A stretch of DNA of 64,000 nt from positions 806,001-870,000 of the forward strand of contig JAPWJX010000003.1 of NCBI GenBank assembly GCA_028283855.1, written 5' to 3'. Below, piece after piece: positions 63,401 through 64,000 of the stretch; the first letter of the stretch is position 1; each line of letters starts with the position of its first letter. Position numbers and translations under genes: made by a program. The DNA is from Verrucomicrobium sp. GTDB taxonomy: Bacteria; Verrucomicrobiota; Verrucomicrobiia; Methylacidiphilales; GAS474. The notes beneath the pieces are model-generated. The model was given only the letters and a program-made list of their open reading frames with translations, was not told the origin of the DNA and made no database searches.

Positions 63401-64000
63401 TTCACCACGAACGGTGTCGGCATCAAGATCGTCAACAGCACGAACGCCCCGCAGCTTCTGGTGGACAACGAAGGCTCCCTCCTGGCGGGGGCTTCCAACA
63501 ATGGCACCGGCGTGCTGGTGTCCAACACGACCAGCGGTTCCGCCGTGGCGGTGACCAACGGCGGCCTGATCCAGATTTCCGACGGGGTGGGCGTCGATGT
63601 CGCCTCCGCCGGCAGCGGCAGCGTCAGCAACGCGGCCTCGGGAACTATCTCCGTTACCGGCTCCGGCATCGGCGTCCGGGCCGTGGAGAGCGCCTCCGGG
63701 ACCTTGACGGTGACCAACCTGGGTCTGGTGGCCGGATCGGGTTCGGGCGCCATTGGCCTTTATGCCCGCAATGACGGTTCCGCCGGAGCCTCCCTGCTTA
63801 ACGGGGCGGGCGGCGTGGTGGCCGTCTCCGGCGGCGGCGTCGGCATGGAGGTGGCGAACACGAATGGCGTTGGTCCGCTTGCGGCGACCAACCTGGGGAC
63901 CGTGACGGTCAGCAACGCCGCGGGCACAGGCATCCTGGCCACCAACACGGTGGCGTCGGCTTCGACGGCGGTGACCAACGCCGGGACGATCAACGTCCTG
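36407..64000 (+). CDS. Giant repetitive exported beta-helix protein (adhesin-like), 3' end outside window
   Basis: One reading frame runs from here through base 64,000: 9,198 codons with no stop. I checked every TAA, TAG and TGA along the stretch and none is in frame. The GTG at 36407 has AGGGG five bases upstream and gives a good signal peptide: basic VEVRRICKRARF, hydrophobic AGMLLLVSIFLMYA, cleavage near residue 33 (NARA-AD). GTGs at 36353 and 36374 would add 18 or 11 residues. All the rest is degenerate repeats such as VTVSNAGTITV, YGIYATNAGTGGVSV and GIDAENAG: rich in N, T, G, A, S and V, with almost no Cys, Lys or Arg. This is the composition of parallel beta-helix passenger domains of autotransporters and giant adhesins. 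No barrel, anchor or enzyme domain appears before the edge. An adhesive, biofilm or coat role is inference. Confidence 0.93.
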   Translation, partial: MEVRRICKRARFAGMLLLVSIFLMYARGTNARAADWSNATGTGTETVNSGAGSTTNTTTSGTIDAIQGAGDGSTTNIFLTGTASISYSGSTNSAAILSLGTNGVTITTASGTSIVVSGGASGINAVSAAGITINNGAAISVGGATSVLRGILASNTNGSSSAAVSVSNTGDITVMETNASAVGYGIYASNAGTGGVSIANAGVIQASQVASLSGTSQSPVGLYGTGGNTNGGTVYISNAGAITVTGQTTLISNGIAGTIGIYAQNFGTGATTVTNAGVLTGSLLGNVHPFFTYNYDILAVNSNAASTGLVSVINSGTLTYGTNSGDGATYGIYAENYGLGGVTVVNSGTNNISTVAAAILARELNAAATGAVTVTNTGLISVYGTFGIQATNAGTGGVQVVNSNTLQLNGSGVGAAISAIGASGNVAVENNSALTSSINGIAYGIVVTNGGGSGIASVTNRGALSVSGTHSGAGLQVIQAGTGALNLSNGAALTVIGSQTNSTGIQAWSTATNATGAVTVTNAGVLNSSSYVAATGIDVQNAGLGSTFLTTTNVSAVLMDNTSITNKLSATAVRLAQLNAANTNQLAFTNAAGTTLSVLETNATAAGYGVYLSSAGGGGISALNAGTIAVTNISTVTNSGTNFGGVNGLYATNAAGAGGVSLSNSGSITVVSAQGVDAFFNGGAALAAVNSGTGAVSVVNTGSVTNLGNSVYNLSTPIYGILALESNASGGNAVTVTNYGTTKVSNTQSHGAAYGIDAETAGTGAVTVLSTNSVAVNGETVYGIVAKNNNTGATGLVSVANLGGLTAAGGITGGGVTGIDAENAGSGGVSVIQGAAGPLSVTYGGGSAITVTGIKAYGGATAAANSVFVSNAASLVASGVAGSKVVGIDASTAGLGSVSVTTAGITVGSTNASAANTNSGGIAVRMAQTSASNTNLLAFTNASGTSLAVQETNAIGASYGVQMTNAGTGGITLVNAGTVATTNTLTMDVTNSSVTNFTGVNQLTLSNNGVLTGVLAQAASGAVNVSNAGTITAIDKGNYLGSAVGLWATNGGTGGVAVTNAGAITASSAGTPSWSVANQIGSMAVKAVVLSDSGASGQVAFTNYGTVNATLPAGGMNVVDITSYASGGISVLNTNLISGTNGTYVTALYANQNSTAGALAVTNSGTISLVNAGNPYAVNLTSVSAGGINVLNSGTILITNGAGGSGGIGVQAVESGSGAVAVSNTGAITIAAASGSVRGVVGVAQGGALSLYNGGTITITTGGYHGLYAQQNGAGGITITNAGTLSVQANNLSSGQTGIYAAVNSSAGDIVVSNTGALSVAGSNTATSVGIDLEQTGGGRAVLVLTTNLSVTSGASTYTNSATAVKMVQSSAANTNQLAFTNGGALSVLETNATGNGYGLYLSNAGTGGVSLVNGSAIGATNVQTTNTTGTNVLTAIAVTNGGGSAGLFVSNGGTIDVRQVSSGATSNFESVMGISADDSGLGAVSVSNTAAINAWALATAYGAGGFGIRVSENNASNTATLSVFNSGAISNTGLGSVAITAVSGGKGAVSVWNSGALGVTGGGGNEAAIRASNTNAASTGLVSITNYGAISVLAGNNALPDIDALNYGSGGVTVLNTNTVQTIGSPYSTMGIRAIDYLTGTTGLVAVTNTGAITLRHASAAGTVYGIDAENYGSGGVLVTNGASISTVDASLGSVFGVYAGNRGAGAMNVYNDGGITVSGLYSYGIDAVGSGLGAIAVTNTAAIAATGSGSGAWGIVAIQSNTAATSAVAVSNAGVLTVRDTNGGAVYGIDAENAGVGAVTVTTTNVSVTTSNSTNSGSSATAVKMVLGNMTNASQMAFTNASGSTLSVLETNGTASGYGLYVSNYGAGGAFVSNAGAIAATNVGSSATGSIADIAVMGRSVGTITISNAGSLSAVGAQGAVYGVYLTNHAVSTVVNGGAINVASTSGAVEGIYSFGDVGLNSVSNLGTITVASTSGAAKGMETYNNGGGNTAAYNSGSISVTGGAVQGIYMANAGLGGMTGTNAGTIIISGTGAAGGLTALQSYPPLSTTNGVTLTNSGTITVSGSSATGLSGTIQYGNEYLNVLNTAAGAVTVTAGSGTATGVVALNQATNTTTAVTLTNLGAVLAQATNGGSAIGLDAETAGTGALSLFTTNVTAKSGGASLGGSAVAVKMVMANTANTNQLALTNMAGSSLSALETNAVQAGYGVYMTNAGSGTTSFVNAGAIAVTNVSTLATNITVGLMSGVYATNSGAGNVFMSNAGTISVSATQQGTGALQPTGMMGVFGQSSGTGAVTASNTGSIQITPSVYNADVYGVRAQISATTNASAAQAYNGGSISLVSTGHGILYGVDAESVGTGAASARNDGTISINSEGSYGIFAYNGNAGTTGLAAATNGGSIAISVRNTSASTVGIVGGNVGTGGVSVVTLAGSSLLINDASYFADAITGIQAYNSATNSTGSVVVSNAGALTLTDGGGLATSAVGIDAGTAGLGTLSVVTTNVSVTAIGTTNAYNISATAVRLTQSNAANTNQLAFTNAAGSSLSVMETNGTANGYALYLSNAGTGGLSLSNAAALSATNVSGLVTTNGAVYGLYAASGGGAVSVSNTAAVSAVNRATTTNAIGAAYAIDVESGGTAAVTIYNAGALTAKGTGVYGIRALLTNSAATGALKVTNYGTITALDPGAVAYGIDAETAGTGGVVVLNTNTVTAEGGGAGGVGIYALSSNTDTTNGAAVAVTNTGAIVAGDVLGGSARGIFAENDGRGGILVSNAGSLAVTSSNAGAVGIKTADLLNSDATVITNLGAIVAQDIGTGAAYGIDAENNPAGSYFGNTSSITVYTSNTVTALSTNGNAYGVYETDNFSYGDMRATNAGVIQAVAAGSGAAYGIAIKNAGVISDLVNNLAGATVSASSGAGGAVGVWLAGNNGGTLSNAGTIAAVATNGGTAVGASLEGSLNIYNLGTGSISANSTGGGAYGFYIVAAGNGTVSMLNMTGGAISAAATAGPAFGVTIVAFHTSDAVTNQAGASITANGTNGSYGLYLLDTYSTGGVQSILNGGTISATNGSGAGLAMALGVTNTGDGGAITASNTGALSASSAGGSAYGMAVSNGNASLTAFNGGTIQASASNAAAFAYGVMAASSGTNALTVSNGAVGSVTVTGGATAIGLSAVASSTGAVQVVNQGAVAVTNMLTNFTAGSVGSYGVYAQGNGGISVLNSNGATISLVQDASSTSTNGYLYGIGAYSYDSGTSNSLNVTNAGSITGSAGAEVLRGILAQSLATNGADSAYVLNSGTISLTNTGTLANPTGILGTFVGSHAGFITNTGTISVLSAYQGYGIQASAQSALNILNSGQINVVGRGMYGIYVTSGGAVAVTNQAAGTIVASNSLATSLTPATGIYVMESDTNTGTIFISNAGTVTATGQGAGGAIGLYAANTNTAGTSGITISNTGSVTATDASGASTGINAVTYGTGGIALFGSAASVVNATGTNGTTGIKAYESSATATNSAVNVTNLGAVNVTNTQGGAAYGIDAQNAAYQGAVWVSNGGAVTVNSTNGSAIRVIQAMTSNYSGAATLLNSGVVTINGQSVTGLDAQNYVSGGAITLANYTNVNVTGTATATGLYATNGYAGANVYNGGAVSVVSTTGNASGIVNLSVGLAGNYTTNWGALTVSGSRATGIYASTANLISTVSNTGTITVNATGADWTTTNQWSATGQTAGFISGSNTAAATGIDVEDADVFGGTIAVSAFNSGTILGSSAGGSMVGIYAAKFGGSKGVLVDNAGSIGTATNALSGVNVSGIYAGAAGYVSVTNRAGGAIYVQDLAGGTAAAYGINAVSGGANAGQTDLVTNAGTISVAGGDTGGYAISLADTNAASTNNLAVNNTGTLLVQTPGGNAYGIFAAAAGTGGVSVSNGGSIGTASNPVSGAAATGILAQGNAFVSVTNGASGSIYVQNTGTGTNQGHAITALSQGSSGSVIVSNAGYVQAVGGSNSRVTAINAQITSASNTGAVTVSNTGTLFVSELTPGAGNVYMQNNGTGASTFFNLAGGILTNAGTAGYAVYLYNSNTAASGAVTATNWGAITSQGNGIQISNAGSGISVVFNGSGGSIVSSNGAAIQVINTSGTGYATFRNAGSLAALGSGGSGIYLSNTVAAANGVLTNLGTIVATNNGVGMNATSTGYLYILNDTNGVITVAGSGSGINALENGAHSLLISNAGAINASVGAAGIVVDSQNSNLNTFVENGVNGVIAIDSGYGIKSLTTNGGAAAARYISNNGSITASGSGTAIYATNSMGATASTVVTNGGTILVGSGNGIQVAGNGVVGVTNAAAGSITVTNGGAGINVLGSGTSSSPVSITNLGTVNAQGTSTGILVQTTGTQAIRVLNSNGATINFANGAGIKAINTDTNANVYLTNQGTLAGGDGVGMYGSNSVAGATMNLTNLGSITVSNGTGMLLTNAGTGGNLDNGVGGVITVTGAGVGMRLVDSGATGLWARNYGTIHAGAGVGILVERTSSVAIGAWNIAGGLIDFTSGIGMEVINTNTSGLLYAYNDGTLTGTGSGTGIYVTNSVTNAALTVTNGGAITVANGDGISVVTAGAVDARNSAGGTITVTGIGIGIHIVENGSGAMTVTNAGTIILTGTGGTGILATNLTTGGGTETVTNTGSITNTLSATYAIYAANNDTNGVTVSNTGTASVSSTNGAAYGVYASSGAGSGPVAVIDGGWLGTNGAAISGNGAYGIYASGNGAVTASVLTNSGIYVQNQAGAANAVYGIYAVTADAGAGGTVQASNGGTITVTGLASNSTYGIALFNTNAAGADGVTVSNAGLLTVSNSGGLVASNAGGLVTGIDAESAGLGAVIAYNSGTIALTGNNVTGIKALESNTGSTAQLVVSNTGAISIGAAVRAVGISAENDGNGGILIVNAGGTILIPSGIPASTAILAVNKGSGAVTISNSGSLSIGANGKNPSYGVMALSTSTGSNGLVSVVSQGGAGISLANFGSSGVTNTWGGLNTSSLTGIDAENAGSGGVQVDAATPVTLVLYSNAPGVATGIYAAAQNGGSVAVTNRGVMTVTNFSGAAAYGVDASVLGSGALAVTNRGSISVDGTGATAIRALATSATNTNTVTVLNYGTLRATDPGAQSIGIDAETAGTGGVSVLNTNSITAIGDGGGGYGIYARASNTGATGTVSVSNSGAIAASDTNNASAVGIWAENDGTGGVAVVNTGALSVYSGLTNSGNAAVGIYAIGRGAVTVSNAAAITVSNGPGVHMTTPSYGILAVTGDATNGASLTVSNTGTITNQGYGATAYGIVALNTNAAGADAVTLYNAAAIYATNASGLSLGLDAETAGTGAVTIQTTNALTVIGANHSYAIRAASTGTGTTGLVSVTNSGVVTNINSGLALDAENYGTGGVAVLNTGTLYSSGTDQGAYGVAALGKKSGASGLVSVTNSGVIAVVSGGGSYAATNTVGGLDLAAVTGIDAENAGDGGVAVYNQAGGSVAVSGGIESVGIYAGGAGNGIIAVTNSGTVTASASSNSMAIQVLNRGTNSTTVLNAAGASVTAAGGTGTATAIQAYNLATNSTAALNVTNYGAITASNNLLNGSAIAIDVKTAGLGAISLVNTSSITVTISPFVSTNTVGGASVIRLAQSNAANTNQLAFTNGAGTTLSVVETNATGAGYGVYATNAGTGGISLVNGGTVSLSQYSTLGTGTSGGYLAGLYAYNSGAGALFVSNGGTITLTAGQSQNYTQYGMVGISAQNAGLGTLTVSNTGTVQINQSIYSVGAAFAGIQAWSSLTNNTNAVQVFNGGSISLTSAGHGVESGIDAETWGTGGVSVLNNGSISINSESGNGIAALQNNTGATGLVSVTNGGTVTVSNRSNTLSSYGILAGNAGAGGVSLVVLAGGSTTLVDSSFYADSITGLRAYNSATTSTSAVSVSNASALAMTDTGAGGTIAVGIDASTAGLGTLSVLTTNVTVAAYSVVGADSNSATAVRLAQSNAANTNQLSFTNGAGAALTVLETNGTATGYGVYATNAGSGGVSLVNLGGISGTNTANTSLTLGALYGIYATQTGSGVLAVSNAGAVTMLMQATTNSVTNTAGGIYGIYALNNGSGATTLSNTGTVQVASTNFNSASTMTNTAALAATNGSTGTTGLVSVVNTGALTNTAGSGSGATYGIFAANRGSGGVWVSNQGDIVTGGGGSGYGIYAWESSTASTASVQVSNSGAFSLGSYFGGTNIAAINAGAGGVLVYNTAALANTNAGANHIGILAQESLAGATGSVVVSNLAALAVGQTSYGYSSTIIGIDAENAGLGQTLVLTTNISAGANGQTSNTASATAIRLAQSNAANTNQLAFTNTAGTTLSVLETNGTATGYGLYASNAGTGGVSFVNQAGATITASNTGTAVVYGAYIVSSASGAAAAVTNAGTISSWGSSNSVALEVDKAAGALAILNTGTISGGGAGANSGSGIVYNAIGSGADVTISNAGTVSAYGGAYGYAINAVNAQTASITNSGTMTSYANWYGGGIAGNSTNSFFVDNEGTLTFTGKGGSAITISSASGTATVTNNGTVTSSISLNGGSAISASGAAVNVYNGASGAVYGGSSVAGITFYGINASSTGAVTVTNAGKIGVATNALASSVGAAIYAAGAGAVNVFNLAGSTLYLKGVTGGTGAIYGIQAVGGDTLAGGGILVSNAGTVSVAGQGGSAYGISAANTNASGVDGVTVSNAAALAVSDTNGAAIGLDARTAGLGGVSVVTTDISVTVSNATNTGVFGAAVQLAQLNAANTNQLSFTNGAALSVVSTNITAAGYGLYVSNAGTGGVSIVNQSGASISNTNRGSGAVVIDGIYAAGGNGALTVSNLGSVAALNTGGGAAAIDAEHAGTGNVTVVNAGTLAASGNGSYGIIAKQSSATGNVVVTNAGTIQAPLTVGSGVTFGIDAENAGAGNIQVVNSGVINDASGNGIQALASGSGAIDLLNTGSITNSLVNPNASSYALYAQSSLSGTNGLVRIINQGSLSVAASWGGSALAGVGMYASNAGTGGIFLDNQAAGNILVNVSAGSGSAAGVYAKETGSGTVTVSNEGLINVTNTSVAGAAGIDAETTGTGAVSVVNTTNVSVVSAPASGGTNTGNAYGIYGASSNAAGGLVSVSNAGNISLTFSNAFTNNSTAVVGAYSSGTGGIVLTNTAQLSQSNAIVSTNAIFNSASIIGVSNMGSGTVFVTNSGKLTSVGNSSMGLSVVGGAASGTITVSNTGEIAGPGNGIQVNAAGTNAISVFNSGLMNGMGYNRWGIYVGASSSNAGAVTVSNTGSIGTNYGSVFGGINVIDAATNAAGPGVLVWNTGTLTNGSTQGAGIRVLSSGAPIVITNYGQIWFVATGGIIMAQNSGAGAVTILNTNQLVGSGGVQSAIDAENVGAGAVNVTNSGAIYLNTNSYVTAPSTISTNSGLAGILALNRGTGATGQVGVTNTGALRVLTNNVTNAVYGIEATNGGSGGVYVTNGAAIGVSNLSAIDSGAAYGIYATGAGSGAVLVSNTGVLNVLNTNTTNGMAGDAVGIFATNGGSGTAQVVNGASLSVTNLAGTTNTNNFVRGIYAVSAGAVSVVNQAGQTISVVQNAGGNTRGIEASGSGAAVTISNAGTVFVQETAALGDTVGLRATGGTSGLVSVTNTGTVTVSNAGNYSTVGIYESGSGTVNEYALNAGTLGVYGPSAYGIGLAGSGSGTVTASNAAAASIVASGSSGAGIKVINNSTGTNGLVSATNAGTISISGALAGMSGTNNGTGGVSLVNLAGASITAANGNGMEIYNTSGTGVLTLDNEGSIVRTGTGGSSLFISNTVAAASIQMTNGSTLDGGGGAGMTVTSAGDINMVNLATGSITVTGAGIGMRAWESGAGTLTMTNFGTITALSGANGMYADSYGGTGAISMLNASTGVLNVVNGSGIYLINTNGARAITVENQGQIITTGSGSGIVATNTVAGATVAVTNGGVITVGSGDGIRVVSAGDVGATNAAGGVINVTGSGVGIHIIETGTGVMSVTNAGSIVLTGTGGTGILTTNLYTGTGGSDGTTNTGTITNTANYGIYAVNNDSAGVSVLNSGTIALTNAAGVAYGIYASDGTGSGGVTVVNVNAIGSSAAPLAGQGIYGIDAVANGALTVRNGSSIYVQDLAGSTTAAVGISAITADAANGAAVQVTNSGTLVATGSGVGAVGIDARNTNAAGTDLVNISNAGTLTASDSNGGTAIGIRGEQDGLGSLAITNAASIVADGTGATGIQAILSNVSNNSTVKVFNYGTILATDPGAASVGIDISAETAAGGAALAVNTNLITAIGDGGGGIGIRVSSTGAGGTAQATNTGTILASDTNGGVAYGIQVSGTQSAVLSAVNSGQVGLATNAISGSGSAGIYVSGPGTATITNQAGGSVYVQNAAGSTNAAYGLRAETSDNSGTRYTAITNAGTVTVIGSGGGAYGLYARNSNPVGYAATSITNTGTVLVIDTNGGSAIGIYGEHGAGSHASLYNYGAVTVTANGASAIGLYANAPTNGGTGLQVVTNMANVTVTNTKVGGSAIGITSYNFGGGGSDVENLGATNALTVVANGGGATGISSVNYNGSSLAGATNGQAITVKDIGGGSAIGMTGSPLVNLAGGSITVSATNAGNAYGLYLNGWNGSSLQSNYGTISVQAAGTGESAAFFGFGQSDISNGPVVSLVNQGTLLSSNTGGAAYGIEANKGLNSAYYTGASTVTNGGFIGTASNAIAGVNATGIYLGVSQGSGYVLNQTTGSIIVQDLAGSTQAAYGINLRALSIAGILWASNGGSIVVTGSGAGAYGVAAVNTGSAGTNSVQASNSGTIVVSDTNGGTAVGLYAENEGGAGVRAANYAGGTIQSTGYGIEVVNFTGNNSPVGINYGTITMSGAGTGIYATNAAAGISAYASNAGTITVVDGMGLYSASSGNPAYAQNLAGGVINVTGTGIGVAGINTGAHSVFLTNAGTINAATGATGMAVLNGTTGNASVVNAAGGTVNFTTNGVGIKIVNSTNAPQLLVDNEGSLLAGASNNGTGVLVSNTTSGSAVAVTNGGLIQISDGVGVDVASAGSGSVSNAASGTISVTGSGIGVRAVESASGTLTVTNLGLVAGSGSGAIGLYARNDGSAGASLLNGAGGVVAVSGGGVGMEVANTNGVGPLAATNLGTVTVSNAAGTGILATNTVASASTAVTNAGTINVL
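36431..36505. repeat. Three alternating CG runs in the signal-peptide region
   Basis: CGCGCGCG at 36431-36438 and 36481-36488 and (CG)5 at 36496-36505. Alternating CG favours left-handed Z-DNA under negative supercoiling. They encode Arg/Ala codons of the signal peptide, so amino-acid need may be the only cause. Confidence 0.6.
38010..44110 (+). repeat. Block-A super-repeats, cluster 1 (six copies)
   Basis: A ~90-residue block recurs: first GIDAxTAGLGxxSVxTTNVSV, then a short variable stretch, then ATAVRLAQSNAANTNQLAFT, xAGTxLSVLETNxTAxGYG, and YxSNAGTGGVSLVN. The core starts near 38109, 39171, 40489, 41867, 42911 and 43955. Spacing is about 1,040-1,060 or 1,320-1,380 bases. Between blocks are ordinary beta-helix turns. 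The AxRLAQSNAANTNQ part breaks the simple repeat and may form a helix or loop projecting from the beta-helix. Confidence 0.85.
38667..61275 (+). repeat. Recurring GIDAE(N/T)xG motif, more than twenty copies
   Basis: The motif (Y/T/I)GIDAE(N/T)AGxG occurs at about 38667, 38862, 41407, 41775, 42825, 43455, 44470, 44860, 50930, 51440, 51820, 52400, 52580, 52810, 53835, 55280, 57000, 57180, 57655 and 58590, with looser forms elsewhere (for example 40390, 43860, 61260). It supplies most of the acidic side chains of an otherwise nearly uncharged protein, always one Asp and one Glu two residues apart at the same place of a repeat turn. Confidence 0.8.
44421..61480 (+). repeat. Block-D repeats (NYGTI..ATDPGA..GIDAETAG), three copies
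   Basis: Copies near 44421-44720, 51757-52050 and 61207-61480. Each reads like VTNYGTITALDPGA, then YGIDAETAGTGGVxVLNTN, xITAIGDGGGGxGIYA, and SNTGAxxAxDTNxxSAxGI. The proline in DPG is otherwise uncommon in the protein and may mark a turn between beta-helix segments. Confidence 0.75.
47739..62760 (+). repeat. Block-C repeats (IGTATNA...IYVQDLAGGT), seven dispersed copies
   Basis: Pattern IGTATNALSGVxxxGIY, then VSVTNxAGGSIYVQDLAGGT and xAAYGINA. Copies start near 47740, 48140, 50545 (diverged), 56250 (diverged), 60738, 61507 and 62575. The VQDLAGGT element carries one of the rare charged residues of the protein. All copies lie in the right two-thirds of the visible gene, outside block-A cluster 1. 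Confidence 0.8.
49000..64000 (+). repeat. Block-B repeats (GxGIGMRxxESGxGTLTVTN), three regions
   Basis: Long runs lacking the IDAE motif and built of TGSGIGVRAVESASGTLTVT-type turns, with GIHIVENGSGAMTVTNAGTI followed by TGTGGTGILATN. Matching anchor points are near 49825, 59997 and 63661; the GTGGTGILxTN anchor occurs at about 50308 and 60493, 10.18 kb apart. The last region runs off the window edge. Confidence 0.75.
53210..56845 (+). repeat. Block-A super-repeats, cluster 2 (four copies)
   Basis: The same block with cores near 53290, 54338, 55376 and 56692, spaced 1,048, 1,038 and 1,316 bases. The stretch around 53290-54490 resembles 42911-44110 along its whole length (for example SFYADSITGLRAYNSAT against SYFADAITGIQAYNSAT), so this cluster looks like a shifted duplicate of part of cluster 1. 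No block-A core is found from 44.2 to 53.2 kb or after 56.9 kb. Confidence 0.85.

Noticed and set aside
36407-64000. Repeats as a CRISPR array or mobile element.
   Set aside because: The repeats are degenerate, codon-phased and translated; there are no identical 25-40 base repeats with unique spacers, no cas genes and no transposase in the window.

Overview
The window is a GC-rich stretch of bacterial chromosome from a Gram-negative, hopanoid-making organism. Ordinary housekeeping genes fill positions 1 to about 36,100. The rest, about 27.6 kb, is one repeat-built gene that is still open at the last base. The gene set (A-type F-ATP synthase with a short delta subunit, squalene-hopene cyclase, an RRM RNA-binding protein, a giant secreted repeat protein) suggests the Planctomycetes-Verrucomicrobia group, most likely Verrucomicrobiota. 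This is an inference from gene content; no rRNA gene is present to confirm it.

Layout: (1) 1-8.4 kb holds thiC (5' end missing) with an SDR dehydrogenase, an amino-acid permease, a membrane-anchored SurA/PpiD-like chaperone, an RRM protein, apaG, thiD, frr and an A-type Fe-S carrier. (2) 8.4-11.1 kb holds the hopanoid pair shc-hpnG. (3) 11.2-15.5 kb holds a secreted FKBP isomerase, rpmG, superoxide dismutase, a trans-sulfuration PLP enzyme and a tandem pair of unknown left-handed beta-helix proteins. (4) 15.6-22.2 kb holds the whole ATP synthase operon on the minus strand in the order atpB-E-F-H-A-G-D-C. Its atpA has an apparent one-base frameshift near the N-terminus. (5) 22.3-36.1 kb holds a secreted unknown protein, rpsB-tsf, acs, pheT, an MscS channel, a queE-comB-trmB operon, comM and an aldehyde dehydrogenase. 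(6) An AT-rich, gene-free stretch at 36.1-36.4 kb precedes the giant gene, 36,407 to beyond 64,000. It encodes at least 9,198 residues: a signal peptide followed only by Asn/Thr/Gly/Ala/Ser/Val-rich beta-helix-like repeats.

Working links: thiC and thiD supply the pyrimidine half of thiamine. shc makes hopene and hpnG acts on a later hopanoid intermediate. rpsB, tsf, frr, rpmG and pheT serve translation. The SurA/PpiD-like protein and the FKBP are envelope foldases, which an organism exporting a million-dalton surface protein would need.

Two expression features stand out. Most start codons have no Shine-Dalgarno sequence, and about half are preceded by a C/T-rich tract instead. Four promoter candidates share a 16-base spacer, and three of them place transcription start within about ten bases of the start codon. 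The most unusual object is the giant gene: its repeats form several families, one with ten copies at quantised spacing, within an apparent ~10 kb higher-order duplication.
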